64,000 bases of DNA from Apodospora peruviana (GCA_033439685.1 JAUEDM010000003.1:1890001-1954000); one strand, 5' to 3'; numbered from the stretch's first letter, positions 45,016 to 56,798 are shown. Numbers and translations: made by a program. The notes: generated by a model from the sequence alone, not told the origin.

Positions 45016-46182
45016 TCAGCCTTGTCTGTTTCGATGGGTCTGTCCCTGCAGTGAATTCTCTCGACAAACACAGCCCAACTCGTCCGCCACGCTGGACTGG
45101 TTCATACTCTCAATATATCGATCCACCACCGTCTCATCAAATCGAATCTGCCTTCGTTTCAAGTTAAACGCCACATTCTTCAAAAAGCACAACACCTTTA
45201 GTTTCCGTGATTCCGCTCTCTCGACCTGCTTCATACACGCCGAGACGAGTTCGTCCCCACACAGTGACACCAACTGACACCCTTCATCCGTCCTCAAAAA
45301 GGGTGCCACAATTCTCACAATGGTGTTCATCACGGCCCCAGTCTCCTGCGGCTTTATACCCACATCGTGCAAGCGCCTCTTCAGCTCTGGCACCAAGGAG
45401 GTGGTCGTCACAGCCTCGGTCGTCAAATCTAGCTGCGACTGAAACTTGAGCCGTTGGCGCAGAAACCGTACCGCGAGCCGAGTATTACCCGCAACGCGAT
45501 AATTAATACCCATCTTCAACAGCAAGTTCGGCTTCAGTCTGGCGTAATCCGTGTCACCAGTAGGTGCCCAAGGCTGTCCCTTTTTTCGAGGCTCAACAAC
45601 AGGAATCGGCGGGCCGACGCCCAAAAATGACACTGACAGAACATCGCGCTCGGTGACGCGGCGCGGGTCAATCGGCCGCAGCTTGTTGTGCCAGTTGATT
45701 CTCGCCTGGTTGACCTCCTTCCGGAAGGCGGCCATGCGCTCGCGCAGGGCGGTGAGGTCTGGCCGTTCGGCCGACCATTTTTTGATCTGCTCGACGTGGT
45801 CGCTTTCCGTGTACGGCCGGACGGCCGGGCACGACTCGCCGTCTAGCGAGAGGACGGTGTCGGATATTATGTAGGTGTCTGAGAGGTCTGGGGGGGCGGA
45901 GTTGGCTGCTGCCGGGCTGGCCGAGTACGGCTTCTTCTTGCCCGTGTGGGGACAGCCGGAACGGATGCGGAGGTGCGGATACTGGAAGCGGCGCATTGCA
46001 TTGAATTGTGTGTCGTTGACGGTGGTCCAATCAATTTGTCCAATCAATCTCGGCGAAACTAGCAGGAATTGGCTGTTGGGTGTGTTAGTGGTTCCTTGAG
46101 CAGGTCAAATGGCCCAAAACTACCTTGGTAGCAGACATTGTATCGTGTAAAGAATATTATTGCAGTTGAACTGAAATTGCAT
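45016..46182 (-). CDS. Conserved-looking hypothetical protein, 5' end uncertain
   Basis: A long minus-strand frame (45016 to about 46072) encodes about 350 residues of globular composition, including QIDWTTVNDTQFNAMRRFQYP, WSAERPDLTALRERMAAF and LRTDEGCQLVSLCGDELVSACMK. I recognise no family. The frame has no internal ATG near its start but continues upstream as SQFLLVSPRLIGQ, so a 5' exon is needed. Using the acceptor CCCAACAG/CCAATT, an exon 46124-46182 starting MQFQFNCNN keeps frame and gives 371 residues. The more natural-looking start MSATK (ATG at 46138) would use the same donor but join in the wrong phase. No signal peptide or membrane segment in the main body. Confidence 0.6.
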
Positions 46183-46795
46183 AAAGTTCAGACAGGTGTT
46201 TGAGTTGGGACGAACAGTTGGCATGAGATGACGAGCCTCGACTGACAAACAGCGCTCCTAACAACCTGGAAGTCAAGTAAGGCAAGTTGGGTCCTTCAAC
46301 TTGCTTGTTTCGGCCGGAAAAAGGAGTTATTCCGGGATTTCCAGCTGCCACAACCCTGGAGCCCGAAATCCGGGCCCAATTACGGGGGTTTGTGGGCCCG
46401 TACTACAAACTCACAGGTGGCAAGCAAGTCAAGTTGAAACCTTTAAACTTGACTTGCTTGTTAAGTAAAAAACCCCGACTTGACTTGCCACTTTGCTTAC
46501 TTGCACTTGTCTTACTTGACTTGTTCAGGAGCGCTGCTGACAAAGACAGCCCGTGAACCTTGGCGGCCGTGGGCCCCGCTAGAAATTGTTTGACAAAACG
46601 ACCGCTGATCCGTGCATCACTTGGCTGGTTCGTGCACGTTTTTCAAGGAGATCTTGAGACTTGAACTTGAACTTGAAAAGCCTGGGCGGGCCTGACGGAC
46701 TGACGCCCACTCACAACCACCTCAACCCCACTGCCACCAAACCGCGATTGATTGACCTCTATCCGTATCGCAAACCTAGGTAAACAATACACACC
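46183..46795. promoter_or_regulatory. Divergent region upstream of syf2, with CAAGTCAAGT repeats
   Basis: A 613-bp gap between divergent genes. From about 46273 to 46545 it is studded with CTTGACTTG/CAAGTCAAG words in both orientations, including a perfect 15-bp inverted repeat (46421-46460). Confidence 0.55.
46421..46460. repeat. 15-bp perfect inverted repeat
   Basis: Arms CAAGCAAGTCAAGTT (46421-46435) and AACTTGACTTGCTTG (46446-46460) are separated by 10 bp. Diverged copies of the same words flank it on both sides, so it may be the core of a decayed miniature element or a cluster of regulator sites. Confidence 0.7.
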
Positions 46796-47809
46796 ATGCC
46801 TCCCGCAAAAAGAAGAAAGACAAAGCCTTCCGCAGAAAAAGCGGAATCTACTGAAGCATCGTTCGACACGCAATTCGACACGCAAAAGATGACGTCCTCA
46901 GAACAACCGACACCTGCAGCCGGCGCCGAAACCCAACAGCGAGAACCATCTCCAGAACCACAAACATCAGCATTACAACCTGAGCCTGCACCACCAGCAT
47001 CGAAATCCCCAACCGAACCCACACCGGCACCATCCACCGGCACCTCCTCCTCAGACGCAGCCGCCAAAGCAGCCGAGCGCCTTGCCCGCTTCCGCGCCCT
47101 GCAAGAGCGCGCCAAGTCCTCCTCCAGCCAGAACCTCAAGGAAGCAACCAAGGAATCCCAGCGGCTGTCTTCTGACCCGAACCAGCTGACCGCCCTGGGC
47201 CGCAAGCACGCCATCGCCTCCCACAAACTCCTAAAAGCAGAAGTCGAAGACTCGGGCGGCGATTTCGAGCGCAAGCGCGCCTGGGATTGGACGATCGAAG
47301 AATCAGAACGCTGGGACAGGCGGGTGAAGAAGAAGGAGGCACATCGCGACGACACGGCTTTTAGGGATTACAACCAAGAAGCCAAAAAGTCGTACAAACG
47401 GCAGCTGCGCAACATGGGCGCGCCCGACATCGAAAGGTACACGCGCGACAAGATGGCAGCGATCGAGAAGGCCGCGGCCGCGGGCACGCTCGAGATTGTC
47501 GAGACCGAAGACGGGGAGATGATCGCCGTTGATAAAGATGGATCCTTCTTCAGCACGGCCGACTCGACCTCGTTTGCGCAGCATAAACCGGACAAGGCGG
47601 CGATCGACAGGCTGGTGAGCGACATGAAGAAGGCCGAGGAGGCGCAGCTCAAGAAGCGAAGGGACAGGATCGCGGCGAACGGGGATGACGGCGGGGACGT
47701 GACATACATAAACGAGAAGAACAAGCAGTTCAACCAGAAGCTGGAGCGCTTCTACAACAAGTACACGACCGAGATACGGAATAGCTTTGAGCGGGGGACG
47801 ATGGTTTGA
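46796..47809 (+). CDS. syf2: Syf2 pre-mRNA splicing factor
   Basis: Spliceosome protein of the NineTeen complex-associated group, nuclear. Single exon, 337 residues. The first ~100 residues are Pro/Thr/Glu-rich and disordered. The Syf2 domain follows from about residue 105: RLARFRALQERAK, then KRAWDWTIEESERWDRRVKKKEAHRDD, YNQEAKKSYKRQLRNM, and the C-terminal NEKNKQFNQKLERFYNKYTTEIRNSFERGTMV, which is a family signature. It shares the spliceosome role with cwc15 in this window, but they are over 40 kb apart. Alternative identities are not credible. Confidence 0.94.
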   Translation: MPPAKRRKTKPSAEKAESTEASFDTQFDTQKMTSSEQPTPAAGAETQQREPSPEPQTSALQPEPAPPASKSPTEPTPAPSTGTSSSDAAAKAAERLARFRALQERAKSSSSQNLKEATKESQRLSSDPNQLTALGRKHAIASHKLLKAEVEDSGGDFERKRAWDWTIEESERWDRRVKKKEAHRDDTAFRDYNQEAKKSYKRQLRNMGAPDIERYTRDKMAAIEKAAAAGTLEIVETEDGEMIAVDKDGSFFSTADSTSFAQHKPDKAAIDRLVSDMKKAEEAQLKKRRDRIAANGDDGGDVTYINEKNKQFNQKLERFYNKYTTEIRNSFERGTMV

Positions 47810-48077
47810 GCCAGCCTGCTAGCCAGCCAGCTAGCTGGTATGCCACTGGTCACGAATGGGGTCGAAAGGGTACCTTTTTGGCACGGACAGTGGCTGTTGT
47901 TTTGTATAAAACAGGTTTTCGGTTTTGTTTGTTAAAATAAATAGGTATATAAAAGGCGAAAGGGCGAATGGAGTTTTTGTTTCTCGCCTCGCTACGGGCA
48001 TTCTTACAGATTTATTACAGTTGTAAGGGGTAAATAAACAATACATTTCTGTCCGCACACACTTGAGACTGAGTTGG

Positions 48078-49037
48078 TTAAACCATACCCTTCCGCCAAC
48101 CCCGCCCCGCCAGCTCCTCCAGCTGCGGCACCTCCACCGGACCACTAACCTCGTCCTCCGCCAACGCCTCAACCACCGCCTCGGCCACCACGTCCGCCTG
48201 CAGCGGTTTTACTACGGCAGAACCCATGAACTCGGCCACCGCACCGGGAAGAAAGCGTTTGAACACAGACCCGGCCGTCGTCGCCGCCGCCAGCGGCAGC
48301 GTGAAGGCCCGCGAGCTGTCGTACAGGAACGGCGGCCGGAAGAAGACGCCCCTCATCTTTGGGAACTCGCGGGCAATGACCTCCTCGGCTTCGCGTTTCG
48401 TTGTTATATACCGCGAAGGCAAGACGGGAGCGCCACCGGCCGCCGAGATGTACCCGAACGCCGAAACGCCTTGGGCAGACGCTTCCTTGGCGAGCAGGAT
48501 GGCGCTGTCGCGGTTCATCATCTCGTAGGTTGGCTGACTTCCTGAGGTAGGCGGCGGCGGCGGCGGTATGGTTTGCGTCGTTATCGTTTGTTCAAGCGGG
48601 TTGGGCGAAGAGTGAGCGGAGAACGCTTTCCTCAGGCCGGAGATGGGCGATTCGCGGCCCGAAACGACGCCCTTGTAGTCCGCTTCGAGCAGGATGCCCA
48701 TGCTGTGGACGACGTAGTCGGCGCCTTTGAGGAGGGGGCTGTATTGGACAGGGCTGAAGATGTCGGCGCGCTCCCAGGCGACTTTGTGGGCCCATGGTGG
48801 CGGGGAAGGCGAGGACGTGACGTGTTGCCATTTTGGTTCGCCGGAGCGGCTTTTGGATTGTTAGTCCCTGGTGGACATGTATGAGAGGATTTGAAGTGTA
48901 TGTATGAAGTGTGTGTATACCTATACCTACCTGATTGATGTGACGTCCCATCCCCTGCTTACGGCAGCTTTGCATATCCTCGATCCCAGGAAGCCGTTTC
49001 CTCCGCAGACGACCAGCTTCTTTACTGAGGTCGACAT
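48078..49037 (-). CDS. Coq11/YLR290C-like mitochondrial NAD(P)-binding protein
   Basis: Short-chain dehydrogenase-like atypical reductase related to yeast YLR290C (Coq11), which associates with the coenzyme Q synthesis complex; complex I NDUFA9 is a distant relative. Exons 48931-49037 and 48078-48849 give 292 residues. The Rossmann motif GGNGFLG is at 12-18 after MSTSVKKLVVC. A conserved block VAWERADIFSPVQYSPLLKGADYVVHSMGILLE follows. A Tyr-x3-Lys-like site is visible as YITTKREAEE. The intron lies directly before RSGEPKWQ. The N-terminus is weak as a classical mitochondrial presequence. Divergent from yaf9. Biochemical activity is not established from sequence. Confidence 0.82.
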
Positions 49038-49571
49038 TGTGTTGTTGCTGGTGATACCTTTCATATGCTTTCGCTATTGCATTTCTCTTGTCTTGTGTGT
49101 GTTTTCACCAGCTAAACATCTCAAATAAAGGAGTATCAACTGATGATTGAGTTCAACTTGGTCGTGTGAGCTGAGAACTGAAAGTGGTCTGTTTAATAAC
49201 ACTGAAAGTGGTCCCGACAGAGCTCCAATTGCATCATGACATGGATCGAGCCCAAACCATTTTTGGATTAAGCTTTATAACAGGGGTGGCACTGACGCTG
49301 CTTCACAAGCCACTAACGCACGCGCTGCGGCTCCAGATAGGGGGGTTGACCACAAGCGATAATTGACCCGCATGGCGGCCCCAAGAAACCTTCTGGTATC
49401 CGTACCTCGAATTGTACCCTATCTTTTCAAATAACTTCAAGCTCTACTTGCCGGCAAAACTCTTAACACACAAAGCCGGGCCGACACATCACATTATTTT
49501 CGTCTCCGAAACGGGCAGCAGGACAAGGCCTGCATTTTGAGCTTGACGATACTTCTCAAAAGTCCACAGCC
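49038..49571. promoter_or_regulatory. Divergent promoter region, Coq11-like/yaf9
   Basis: A 534-bp gap between two divergent genes. It has a direct repeat ACTGAAAGTGGTC at about 49168-49180 and 49200-49212. Confidence 0.45.
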
Positions 49572-50450
49572 ATGGCGCCGCCCGCAGGCAAGCGCGTCAA
49601 GGGCGTTCAGATCTTCCGGCCCTTCATATACGGCACCACCGCCCGCCCCTTCGACGAAAAGACCAACCCGAAACCGCCCGGCGTGCCCGACGACCACACC
49701 CACTCCTGGACCGTCTTTGTCAAGGGCATCGACGATGTCGACATCACCTACTGGCTACGGAGGGTTCAGTTCAAGTTGCACGAATCCATTCCCAACCATG
49801 TCAGAAGTATGTCTTTTCCGCTGTGCCCCCACCCCGACGTCTTTACAATATACTGATCCCTCTCCTCAAAAGTGGTCGAAGGCGAAAAGGGCAAACCATT
49901 CTCAATCTCCGAGACAGGGTGGGGCGAGTTCGAAATTACCATCCGGCTCTACTACGTCCCTGAATCCTCCGAAAAGCCCCAGACCCTCTATCATCATCTG
50001 CGACTGCACCCGTACGGCCGTACCGAGGAGGAAAAAGAGACGATGCGCCTTAATGGTGGCGAGGTCGTCTCTTGGACTTACGAGGAGCAGCTCTTCAACG
50101 AGCCGTACGAGGCCTTCTATGATATATTGACCTCTGGCGCTGTCGCTCCGTCCCTGAGTAACACTGGTGGGAAAGGTGCGAAAGGCAAAAAAGATGCCCA
50201 ACAACAACAGCAGCCATCGAGATCAGAGGGCGGCGTGCTCGACCGCAGCGCCATGATCCCCCTCACAAACCGGCCGGGCCAGCCGTTCAGTCGTGAGACG
50301 GAACAGCTAGAAATCAAGAAGTTACAGGAAGCCATGATTAAAATAGAGCGGATGACGAAACAGATGACTGAGGACATCAGGAAGAAGGAAGCTAAGCAGC
50401 AGGAGCTGAAAGCAGATGCGGCCAAGGCTGCTGCTGCGAATGCTGCTTAG
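49572..50450 (+). CDS. yaf9: Yaf9, YEATS-domain chromatin protein
   Basis: Subunit of the NuA4 acetyltransferase and SWR1 remodeller, reading acetylated or crotonylated histones. Exons 49572-49806 and 49873-50450 give 270 residues. The YEATS domain covers about residues 8-135: KRVKGVQIFRPFIYG, DDHTHSWTVFVKG, RRVQFKLHESIPNHVRMVE across the splice, then SETGWGEFEITIRLYY with the aromatic reader residues, and QTLYHHLRLHPYG. A Gln-rich linker leads to a C-terminal coiled coil (ETEQLEIKKLQEAMIKIERM) that docks the complex. The stop is TAG at 50448. The same frame continues with a repeated copy of the coiled-coil end. Confidence 0.93.
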
Positions 50451-50812
50451 GAGGGAGTCATGATTCAAGTAGACCGGCGGACGAAGAAGATGACCGAGGT
50501 GGCAGCTATGTTGCAGGAGCTGACGGCGGATGTGGCAAAGTCTGCTGCGGCTTCGAAGGCTGCTGCTGCTTCTGGTACTTACGAGTGTGAGTCTACTACT
50601 CCTTCTCTGTCTAGTCCATCTTCTCGAATTCGGTCTCAAGAGTAGGATGCTTCTGATGCTTAGGAGTGCGAGCCGACTACTACTTCTACTCTACCTGATG
50701 AAGAGGATGATGCGACGATGATGGATATCTCCATTCTACTTTCAGTAGAGGATGATGACGACGATGATGAATATTGTCCCACTCTATCTGAAGAAGAGGA
50801 AGATGATGGATG
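50331..50812 (+). repeat. In-frame tandem repeats continuing past the yaf9 stop
   Basis: The last coding unit of yaf9 (from ATG 50334: MIKIERMTKQMTED..ELKADAAKAAAA) is repeated 126 bp later in the same frame (from 50460: MIQVDRRTKKMTEV..ELTADVAKSAAA). A second repeat follows: GCTTCTGGTACTTACGAG (from 50568) recurs as GCTTCTGATGCTTAGGAG at 50649, an 81-bp period. In-frame TAG codons fall at 50448, 50643 and 50661. The frame then stays open, acidic and GAT-rich, to a TGA at about 50810. Confidence 0.75.
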
Positions 50813-51701
50813 ATGATGGAACATCGAGAGGAGGAAATACGTGTTCCTGTGAGACTGCCTTCCGGCGCTTAGATTGCCGAGAGATTTGAGGTCTGGTTGA
50901 CACTGCTGAAGTATATCGATGGGAGCGGAAGCCGGGTGCAAGCAAAATGTATGTTTTCGGGAGTGATAGGACACTTAAGGTACTGGACTGGGCAGATGGC
51001 GGCGTTTGGGAACACAAAAGCATTACCTGGATAGGTTACAGGTGCTGAGGCGGGCGGCGTACAGATGAGGGTCATTTCTTTAGGATTGCTTTTTCTCCTG
51101 GGGAGGTCAGCGATATGTGCATTCTTTTGGGGTACGTACTGAGCGAGAGAAACCCAGAGCATCGCTTTTTAGGGAGGTACCTTGGTGGGGGAGCATGATG
51201 GGCTACGGTTGGTACCCAAGGTCAGTGGTTATACCCGCCTGGGCAGATAAAACATAAAGCAATAACATCCATTCCACAGCAATAAATACCGATCTCAGGT
51301 TAAGCAAGGAGATATTCGCCAAAGTAAATGAACAAGCAAACAAGCAACAAAAGAAGCAATAGCTTTCCCCCAAAGATACCGCCCAGTAATAATCCCATCA
51401 AACACAGCAGCATTAGCAGCAGCAAGCAGAATAGTAAAGAATTCTCCAACCCCAACCCTAAAAAAGAGTTCTCTAACCCAAATAAAACACCTTGTCAATC
51501 CTTTCTCTTATTCGTACGTACCACGGTGTACCGTTTCCACCCTACGACGAGACCTCCAGATACAAGAGATTAGAGAACATAACCTTCAACACTCCATCAC
51601 GATCCTCATTTTGTTTTCTTTCCTTGCCTTTCTTCCTTTACAACCCCATCAAACAAAGGCATATCAGCAAACAGTCCCTATACATAATTTTCCTTTCCAT
51701 A
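50813..51701. other. Convergent 3' flanks, yaf9/P4-ATPase
   Basis: No gene. Contains AT-rich DNA and a GGTACC-type motif at about 51177 and 51212. Confidence 0.5.
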
Positions 51702-54700
51702 TTAAAACCCTCCAGGAATATACTCTCCGCCACTCGGCGTCGTGACCACCGGTCGCGAGCTCGCCATCTCCCCGTACCGCCCGCGGTGCTGCGTCGTGTC
51801 GTAGGCCTGCAGCACGCGCGTCTGCGACTCGTCCGCCTGCGAGAACGCATACCCGCGCTGCTTGCGCATGCGCTGCACCTGCCTGACCTTGCGGATGGCT
51901 TTTTGGAATTGTTCCATTCTATGATATCCTGCGTCAGTACCCTCTTTAACAAAAGACCAACCACAACACAAGAACGATACATACCTCGGTCTGTAATCCT
52001 GAATGTTATACTTCTGAATCTCCTGCACATGATGGTACGCCTGCGGCCTCCACAGCCGCTTGCTGAACTTCCACGTAAAGTCCCTCGCCAGGCACAAAAT
52101 CGCCAGCGTCGGCATCTCGATCCAGAACACTGGGCTTGTAAACAGCCGCGGTACGACCCCAAAGTACTCGGTCGACACCCCAATCTTGGGCGCGACGGTA
52201 CCGTAAACGGCGATGAACACGATCCAGATCGCCATCGACCCCGGGATCGCAATCACATGGTATTTGGTCCAGTTGTTCGTCACGAGCGCCGCCTTGCCCA
52301 GCACCGTCAGCAGCACGGACCCGTACATGGCCACGCCCCAGACCCAGTGGCCGGCCATTCGGCCATCGCCCTGCACGCCGTCGTACGGCCAGAACAGGGA
52401 GCCGCCAATGTATAAAATGATGGAATGGTAGGCCGCCGTGAGGATCCACTCGGCAAACACCTTGACCTTGAAGAAGGCGTTCTTCTGGCCGAGGCTGTAC
52501 AGCTGCGGGTAGCGGTCCAATAGGCGTGCGCTCACAAACTGATCGAGGATACCGAGCACCAACGGCGGCAGGACCGTGTAGAAGACGTTGTAGAACGACA
52601 GCGTCCAGGACTCGTAGATGACTTCGCCAGAGAAGACGTTTTGGAAGACGTACTACACGACACTTGTATATTAGCGACGTCATTATACGAAGCATTTGTC
52701 CGCCGGACAACTTACCCAAAACTGCGTCAGATACAGCGTAATGTTCTTGTAAAATGAGAACAAGATGGTCTTGGCAACCCGGTGGTAACTCCACGCCCCG
52801 TGAACAAGCAGCAACTTCCTAAGATACCGAAACTGCGCAACAGAGACGTCCGCGCTCCGCGCCGCCTGCAGACCCTCCACACCGCTGATACCTACCCCGA
52901 TATGCGCGGCCTGAATCATCGACACGTCGTTCGCGCCGTCTCCGATCGCCAGCAGGATCGACTCCTTCTGGTACTTCTTGACCAGCTTGACCACCAGTGC
53001 CTTCTGTAGCGGCGACACGCGACAGCAGATAACGGCCTTACACATGACCGCCAGATCAAGGAACAACTTCTCGAGGTCCTTCTCCAGCGCAAATGTCAGC
53101 GATTTTCCGTCGATGACGAGCGCGAGTGTCTCCATCTCGATCGTCGCGTCGCCTTGCGTCCGGATAGCGTCGAGCTTCTTCTGAATGTTGTCCCCCGTCG
53201 CGGCCGCCGTGTCCTCGTTGATGATGAGCAGCATCATGTCCTCACTCAGAAGTTTGCAGCTCATGCCGATGTTGATGGCCGTCTCTTGTCTGTCTCCCGT
53301 AAGCACCCAGACCTTGATGCCCGCCTCTTGCAGAGTATGAATCGTCTCCGGCACTCCGTCCTGCAGCCGGTCCTCGATAGCGGTCGCCCCAAGCAGGTAG
53401 AAGTCGTGTTCGATGATCTCGGCGGCCTTGTCCAGCTCCTCGGCACGGTTGCCGCCGACGGTTGTCTGCGCCTTTTCGTACACCCGCATCCACTCCTGGA
53501 ACTCGTGCTCAGGAATTTCCCGCATGGCTAAACAGAGCGTGCGCAGACCCTCCGAGGCATACTCTTCAAGGTGCCGCAACGTGGGGTCGACATGTGGGTT
53601 ATCCCCGTTGAGCCGCTCCAGGATGACCGTGTCCGCGCCCTTGCAATAGCACCGAACCTTTCCGTCAGGACACCGGTAGATGGTCGACATTCTCTTGCGG
53701 GTGGAGTTAAATTCGCAGACCGCCAACAGCTCATATTCGAGCTGCTTGCCGGCTACTTCAATAATCACAGCCCTGGGCTTGCGCGCCACGAACTTGTAGC
53801 CTAGCTGGAGTGCACCGTCAACAAGAGCTCCCTCATCGGGAGAAGCCGCCTGGAACTTGATATTTCCCTCCTCATCCTGGTCAGGGATGACCGTGTGGCA
53901 TGTCGCGAGGAGTGTTAGAAAGTGGTCAATGGCCGAGGCAGACGGATGGCTCTTCAAATTCTCCTGGAGCTGCTTAAACTCGTGGATGCCAGTCTCGACA
54001 CCGTCCTCCATGGTCGGCATGCGATCCTCGGGAACCTTTTCGGCATACATGATACCGGCAATTGAGCACATCTTGAACTCCATCATGTTGCAAGTCAGCG
54101 TTCCCGTCTTGTCCGAAAACACGTACTCCACCATGCCCAGCTCTTCAACCAAGCTGGAAGTTCGGCAGTTCGCAGGCGTGTCCGTCACATCATAGTAGAT
54201 GTCTAGGTCGTCGTTAATTAGAATGCCGTGCCAATACTTGACCAATTCGAGGGTAACAAAAAGCGAGATGGGCACGAGCGCCGAGAACAGCACCCAGAAC
54301 GTGACCATATCCTTGATGAAGATCTTGGCGATTGCCCCGGCGCTGTTGATGGGATCCAGATAGAGATATTCGAGTGCGTCTCCTTCTACTCTCCGCATGA
54401 TGAGGTCGCCCGCGGTTGAGATTATGCTGAGGACAAGTAGGATTCCGACGAGGACCAAAACCAGCATATTCAGCTGCCTCTCGACTTTTGTTCGCTTGAT
54501 GGGCGTTGCTGTCGCGTTTCTCATCAGCTTCGTCTCGTGGCCGGTAAAGACGACGACTCCATGGATCCAGGGTGTGTTTCTTAGTGTGGCGCCTCGGAGC
54601 AGCAGCTGTTCAGGGTTCAGAGGAAGTTCCTTCTCCCCTCCACCAGCCTGCATTGTCAACGTTGCCTCGTACGTGTACAGGCTGCTGTTCGGTTGTTCAG

Positions 54701-55940
54701 AGCGCATCCTTCCCCCTAGGCGACTCAATTCCGTCGAACTGACCATAGTCACCGTTTCCGGCAGCCCCTGTTTAATTTTAAGATTAGTTTCCCCGTCGAG
54801 ATTGGCCGTCTCGATGTAGCACAAGCCTTCGGGCTCAGAGCTGGCGAGAAGGACCAAGTCAGCGGGGAATGGTTCCTCGGACTCGACGCGCACAATATCT
54901 CCCACGGCAACGTTGATCCACTTGGTCTCTTCAAAGGTCGAACCCCTCAACACGCGCGCCTTGGACATGTTCAGCGCCTTGTCGGCCTGTTTCCGTCGAT
55001 AGTCCTCCACCAATTCCTTGCCTGCCGAGACCAAGAGCACAATGATGAGCGGGCCAATGGTGGTATATCTGTTGGTGGGTGAGAGATTGGGAATCTGTTG
55101 CAGACCGGCGGTAAATAAGAAGAAGATGTTGGCGAATTTAGAGAACTGCTCGAAGAGGAACTTGGGGAGGAAGGTGGCGACATTGTACTTGGCCGTAGAC
55201 ACATGGTTGTCGACGTACTTGTTGACGCTGTTTGCTGGAGGGTTATTGAGGTGGATAATTCGGGGTCCAAGTGTCGACGGATCTGGCTTGCTTCGCCCGA
55301 ATCCGAATTTGAAGTTGCCCATGTCAAACTTTTTGCTCTTGAGAGGTCGCGGCTCCAAGGTGCCAGAAGCTGATCCAGAGTCTGTTCGTGGTACGTTTGT
55401 GCGCGCCTGGGTGAGAGGAAGGTCCATCTCTGAGTAACCTTGCCCCATCCCAAGCATGTTCTTTGCGCGACCTAGCAAGCCACCACCCAAGCCGAGCACA
55501 CTATTTCGCTTTGCTCCGGGCGACGGAACCGCGCCCGGAGGTACAGCACCGCCGTGCTGATAATACGATCCGCCGTCTTCTGGGTAGTCGTCAAAGTCGT
55601 CGGCATACCTTTGAAAGTTGCCTAGTTCCGATGTCTGGCTGTATTGCCGGTCGGCTTCGGAGAGGTAGGGTCCAGCCGGGCGCTGGGCAGCGCCGGAATG
55701 GCCGGCGGGCGGAGATTTCGCCGAGGGGTGTGTTGTTTGGCCGGAGCCGATGAAGTCGTCGTAGGAGACGGATGGCCGGGGTCGCGACTCATCCTGGTCG
55801 TATGCATATGATTTGAGGAGGTCGTCGTCGTTTATTGTTGACCTTTGGCCGTCATTGTATATCGGCTGCTCGTTGTCGAGGTCAAGCAGGAGGTCGTTTC
55901 GGGAGGCTGACGAGCCCCCGGGAGGAGGACGGCCGGTCAT
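51702..55940 (-). CDS. P4-type ATPase, phospholipid flippase (Drs2-like)
   Basis: Moves aminophospholipids from the outer or lumenal to the cytosolic leaflet, probably at the trans-Golgi/endosome as for Drs2. Exons 52716-55940, 51985-52652 and 51702-51918 give 1369 residues. A disordered 200-residue N-terminus leads into GPRIIHLNNPPANS and the membrane core. Motifs are the actuator DGETNLK, the phosphorylation site DKTGTLT, the nucleotide-binding region, and GDGANDVSMIQAAHIGVGI. Ten membrane spans are expected. The last intron has two candidate acceptors; only ATCATAG/AATGG gives DYRPRMEQFQKAIRKVRQVQ, the conserved tail, while the earlier GACGCAG hits a stop. The Q-F-x-(Y) region and ordering favour Drs2 over Dnf or Neo1 types. 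Confidence 0.92.
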
Positions 55941-56798
55941 GCCGGAGGACCAGTCGGTGGGAAGCTAGTCGGCGTCGCGAAAGAAGCCGGAAATCCGGCG
56001 AGCCGAGGAAATCACGAAGGCCGTCGTAGCATGGATTGGCAGAAGGATGGCCCGGGTCGATAATTATCGATGGCAGAATCGCAGTTGAAGATCGTCAATG
56101 GGTTTCTAGAAAGATTGCGACAGCCAGAGCTGAGCAAGAGCGTTGAATTCGTCTGTCGTGTTTCGTTGGAGCACAGCCCCCTTTGGCGCAGATGGTTTGC
56201 ACACGCAGCCCAGGATTGGTGTCGGGGGATTATTACCTAGGTACTCCGTAGGCTGAGGATTATCGCCAAAGACTCTACGGTCTTGGGGTTGCGCAACGGA
56301 AGCGATTGGCTCTCAAGGCGGGCCAGAGCAGGAGGGTAGTCGAACGCAGGGGCCCTGGTGGTATTCAGTGATGCGATGTTCGTCCGGAGGCTGCAGCGGG
56401 CGGGCGTGTTTGATGTTTGAAAATCACAAAGGCGGTTTTCGGGTCTCAGGGGATGATGCCAGTGACCTTCACAACTGAGGTGCGAACTGGCTGACAGCCC
56501 AGCCCCAACGGAGACACTAGCCCGCTTGGGCACGTCGCAGCTGGACTGCTAGGTTGCAGTGCTTGGCGGATGGGAATCCAGTGTTTCGGATGGAACAGGG
56601 CCAATCAGCCTTCGGCAAGAGCCCGGTTTGGGGGGCTGGAGCAGCCAATAGCCCAGGGACTACTCAGCCTTTCCCGATTACGAATAACATCAGGGCATTC
56701 ATCATCAACCACAGCCTGGGCTGCACAGGAACCTGCACAGGAAAAGAGGGTCGCGTAATACGAGACACCACAGCGAACACGACTTTTCGAGAGCAATC
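55941..56798. promoter_or_regulatory. Divergent promoter region, P4-ATPase/CRIPT
   Basis: An 858-bp gap between divergent genes. It contains CCTAGGTACTCCGTAGG at about 56237-56253, one of the recurring palindromic words of this window. Confidence 0.45.

Noticed and set aside
51924..51984. Acceptor GACGCAG for the last intron of the P4-ATPase
   Set aside because: Joining there creates an immediate stop (TAG). The later ATCATAG acceptor restores the conserved C-terminal tail.
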